A stretch of 8,188 nucleotides of DNA, from NCBI GenBank assembly GCA_902496645.1, contig CABVBR010000092.1:1-8188 (forward strand), read 5' to 3'. A model generated the notes under the pieces. It was not told where the DNA came from. It was given only the letters and a program-made list of their open reading frames with translations, and ran no database searches. This document shows positions 7,493 through 8,188 of this stretch, one piece after another. Each line of letters starts with the position of its first letter. Position 1 is the stretch's first letter. The translations under genes and the position numbers were made by a program. The DNA comes from an uncultured Collinsella sp. GTDB taxonomy: Bacteria; Actinomycetota; Coriobacteriia; Coriobacteriales; Coriobacteriaceae.

Positions 7493-7505
7493 GAGGTAGA
7501 ACGAC

Positions 7506-8159
7506 ATGGGTTATTCGATCGTCAACATCCTTGGCGGCCTTCTGATTGTCACGTCCACCATGGTGGTCATCTCCAAGAACATTAAGCACTCCATCCGCTG
7601 GTATGCGGTGCAGTCGCTGGTGCTCGTGGGCCTGCTCGCCACGCTCGGTGTCACCACCGGCGCGCAGGAGCTCCTTATGTGGGCGGGTTCGGCCTTTATC
7701 ACCAAGGTCGTCCTGGTCCCGTACATTCTTAACCGCGCGTACAAGAAGATGGGCGAGCCGAGCGACGCTTCGCTGGCTGCCGGCATTAAGCCCGCATGGG
7801 CCATCTGCATCATCGCCGTCGAGGTCGCCATCTGCTTTGCCGTTGTGACGCAGATCAGCCTGCCCACGGCCGAGGTCGCAACGCCTGCGCTCGCTATTAG
7901 CTTCGCTCACTTCTTTGTGGGCCTCACCTGCATCATCTCGCAGCGCAACATCATGAAGCAGATCTTTGGATACTGCCTTATGGAAAACGGCAGCCACGTG
8001 ACGCTCGCGCTTTTGGCCCCCACTGCTCCCGAGATCATCGAGATCGGTATCGCCACCGACGCCATCTTTGCCGTCATCATCATGTCCATCGTCGTGCGCC
8101 GCATTTGGGAAGACTCCCATTCGCTCGATTCGCACGACCTGTCCGAGCTGAGGGGGTAG
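7506..8159 (+). CDS. hyfE: Hydrogenase-4 component E, NuoK-like membrane subunit
   Basis: Small membrane subunit of hydrogenase-4 with no counterpart in FHL-1, related in its second half to NuoK/MrpC. The product is 217 residues (E. coli HyfE 216) with about six to seven hydrophobic segments. Membrane-embedded acidic residues are Glu160 in YCLMENGSHVTLALLAP and Glu179 in EIIEIGIATDAIFAVII; they correspond to the pair of conserved Glu residues in NuoK helices. A basic and acidic tail (RRIWEDSHSLDSHDLSELRG) ends the protein. The RBS AGGAGGT (7491-7497) overlaps the TAG stop of hyfD and lies 8 bases before the ATG, so hyfE translation probably depends on ribosomes ending on hyfD. The gene ends 3 bases before hyfF. 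Confidence 0.92.
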   Translation: MGYSIVNILGGLLIVTSTMVVISKNIKHSIRWYAVQSLVLVGLLATLGVTTGAQELLMWAGSAFITKVVLVPYILNRAYKKMGEPSDASLAAGIKPAWAICIIAVEVAICFAVVTQISLPTAEVATPALAISFAHFFVGLTCIISQRNIMKQIFGYCLMENGSHVTLALLAPTAPEIIEIGIATDAIFAVIIMSIVVRRIWEDSHSLDSHDLSELRG

Positions 8160-8162
8160 TCC

Positions 8163-8188
8163 ATGGAAACGTTGATTCTCGCCCTGCT
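8163..8188 (+). CDS. hyfF: Start of hydrogenase-4 component F (partial, cut by window end)
   Basis: ATG at 8163 opens a frame METLILAL that continues past the window edge. It begins 3 bases after the hyfE stop, and a purine-rich GAGGGGG at the end of hyfE serves as its ribosome binding site. A hydrophobic N-terminus fits HyfF, the third antiporter-like subunit (about 526 residues in E. coli), which follows hyfE in known hyf operons. Eight residues cannot identify a family, so the name rests on gene order. Confidence 0.65.

Noticed and set aside
6038..7507. A 489-residue minus-strand frame opposite hyfD
   Set aside because: The same type of shadow: rich in Asp, Glu, His, Arg and Gly, with its boundaries following the hyfD gene.
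1..8188. CRISPR array, tRNA or rRNA gene, insertion sequence or phage element
   Set aside because: The window is almost wholly filled by the fdhF-hyf genes, and I saw no direct repeat array, transposase motif or terminal inverted repeats.

Overview
The window is a GC-rich stretch with one coding strand (+), carrying most of a formate hydrogenlyase (FHL) locus of the hydrogenase-4 (Hyf, FHL-2) type. It begins with a selenocysteine-containing formate dehydrogenase H (fdhF) and continues as hyfA-hyfB-hyfC-hyfD-hyfE and the first codons of hyfF. The strong G/C preference at third codon positions and protein sequences only moderately similar to the enterobacterial Hyf proteins suggest a high-GC anaerobe. 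My best guess is a gut member of the Coriobacteriia (Collinsella-like, Actinomycetota), but this is inference from style and pathway; no taxonomic marker gene is present.

Layout: 1-74 is the 3' end of an unidentified upstream gene. 75-150 is a short AT-richer leader with a perfect 16-bp palindrome at 112-127 and a strong ribosome binding site. 151-2373 is fdhF, read through an in-frame TGA at 568-570 as selenocysteine 140, with a bacterial SECIS hairpin directly downstream. 2374-2451 holds a very strong GC-rich hairpin followed by a T-rich tract. 2452-8159 is a tight run of hyfA (four-cluster ferredoxin), hyfB (NuoL-like), hyfC (NuoH-like), hyfD (NuoN/M-like) and hyfE (NuoK-like C-terminal part). 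hyfF starts at 8163 and is cut by the window end. Apart from the fdhF-hyfA gap, intergenic spaces are 15 bases or less, or the genes overlap.

How they work together: FdhF oxidises formate to CO2 at a molybdenum-selenocysteine centre on the cytoplasmic side. Electrons pass through the iron-sulfur protein HyfA to the hydrogenase-4 peripheral arm (HyfG/H/I, expected downstream but not in this window), where protons are reduced to H2. The membrane arm (HyfB, C, D, E, F) resembles the proton-pumping arm of complex I, so the reaction may be coupled to ion translocation. The family and the gene order are known. The points worth a second look are the Sec codon that splits the gene for naive annotation, the terminator-like hairpin between the dehydrogenase and hydrogenase parts, and the palindrome before fdhF.
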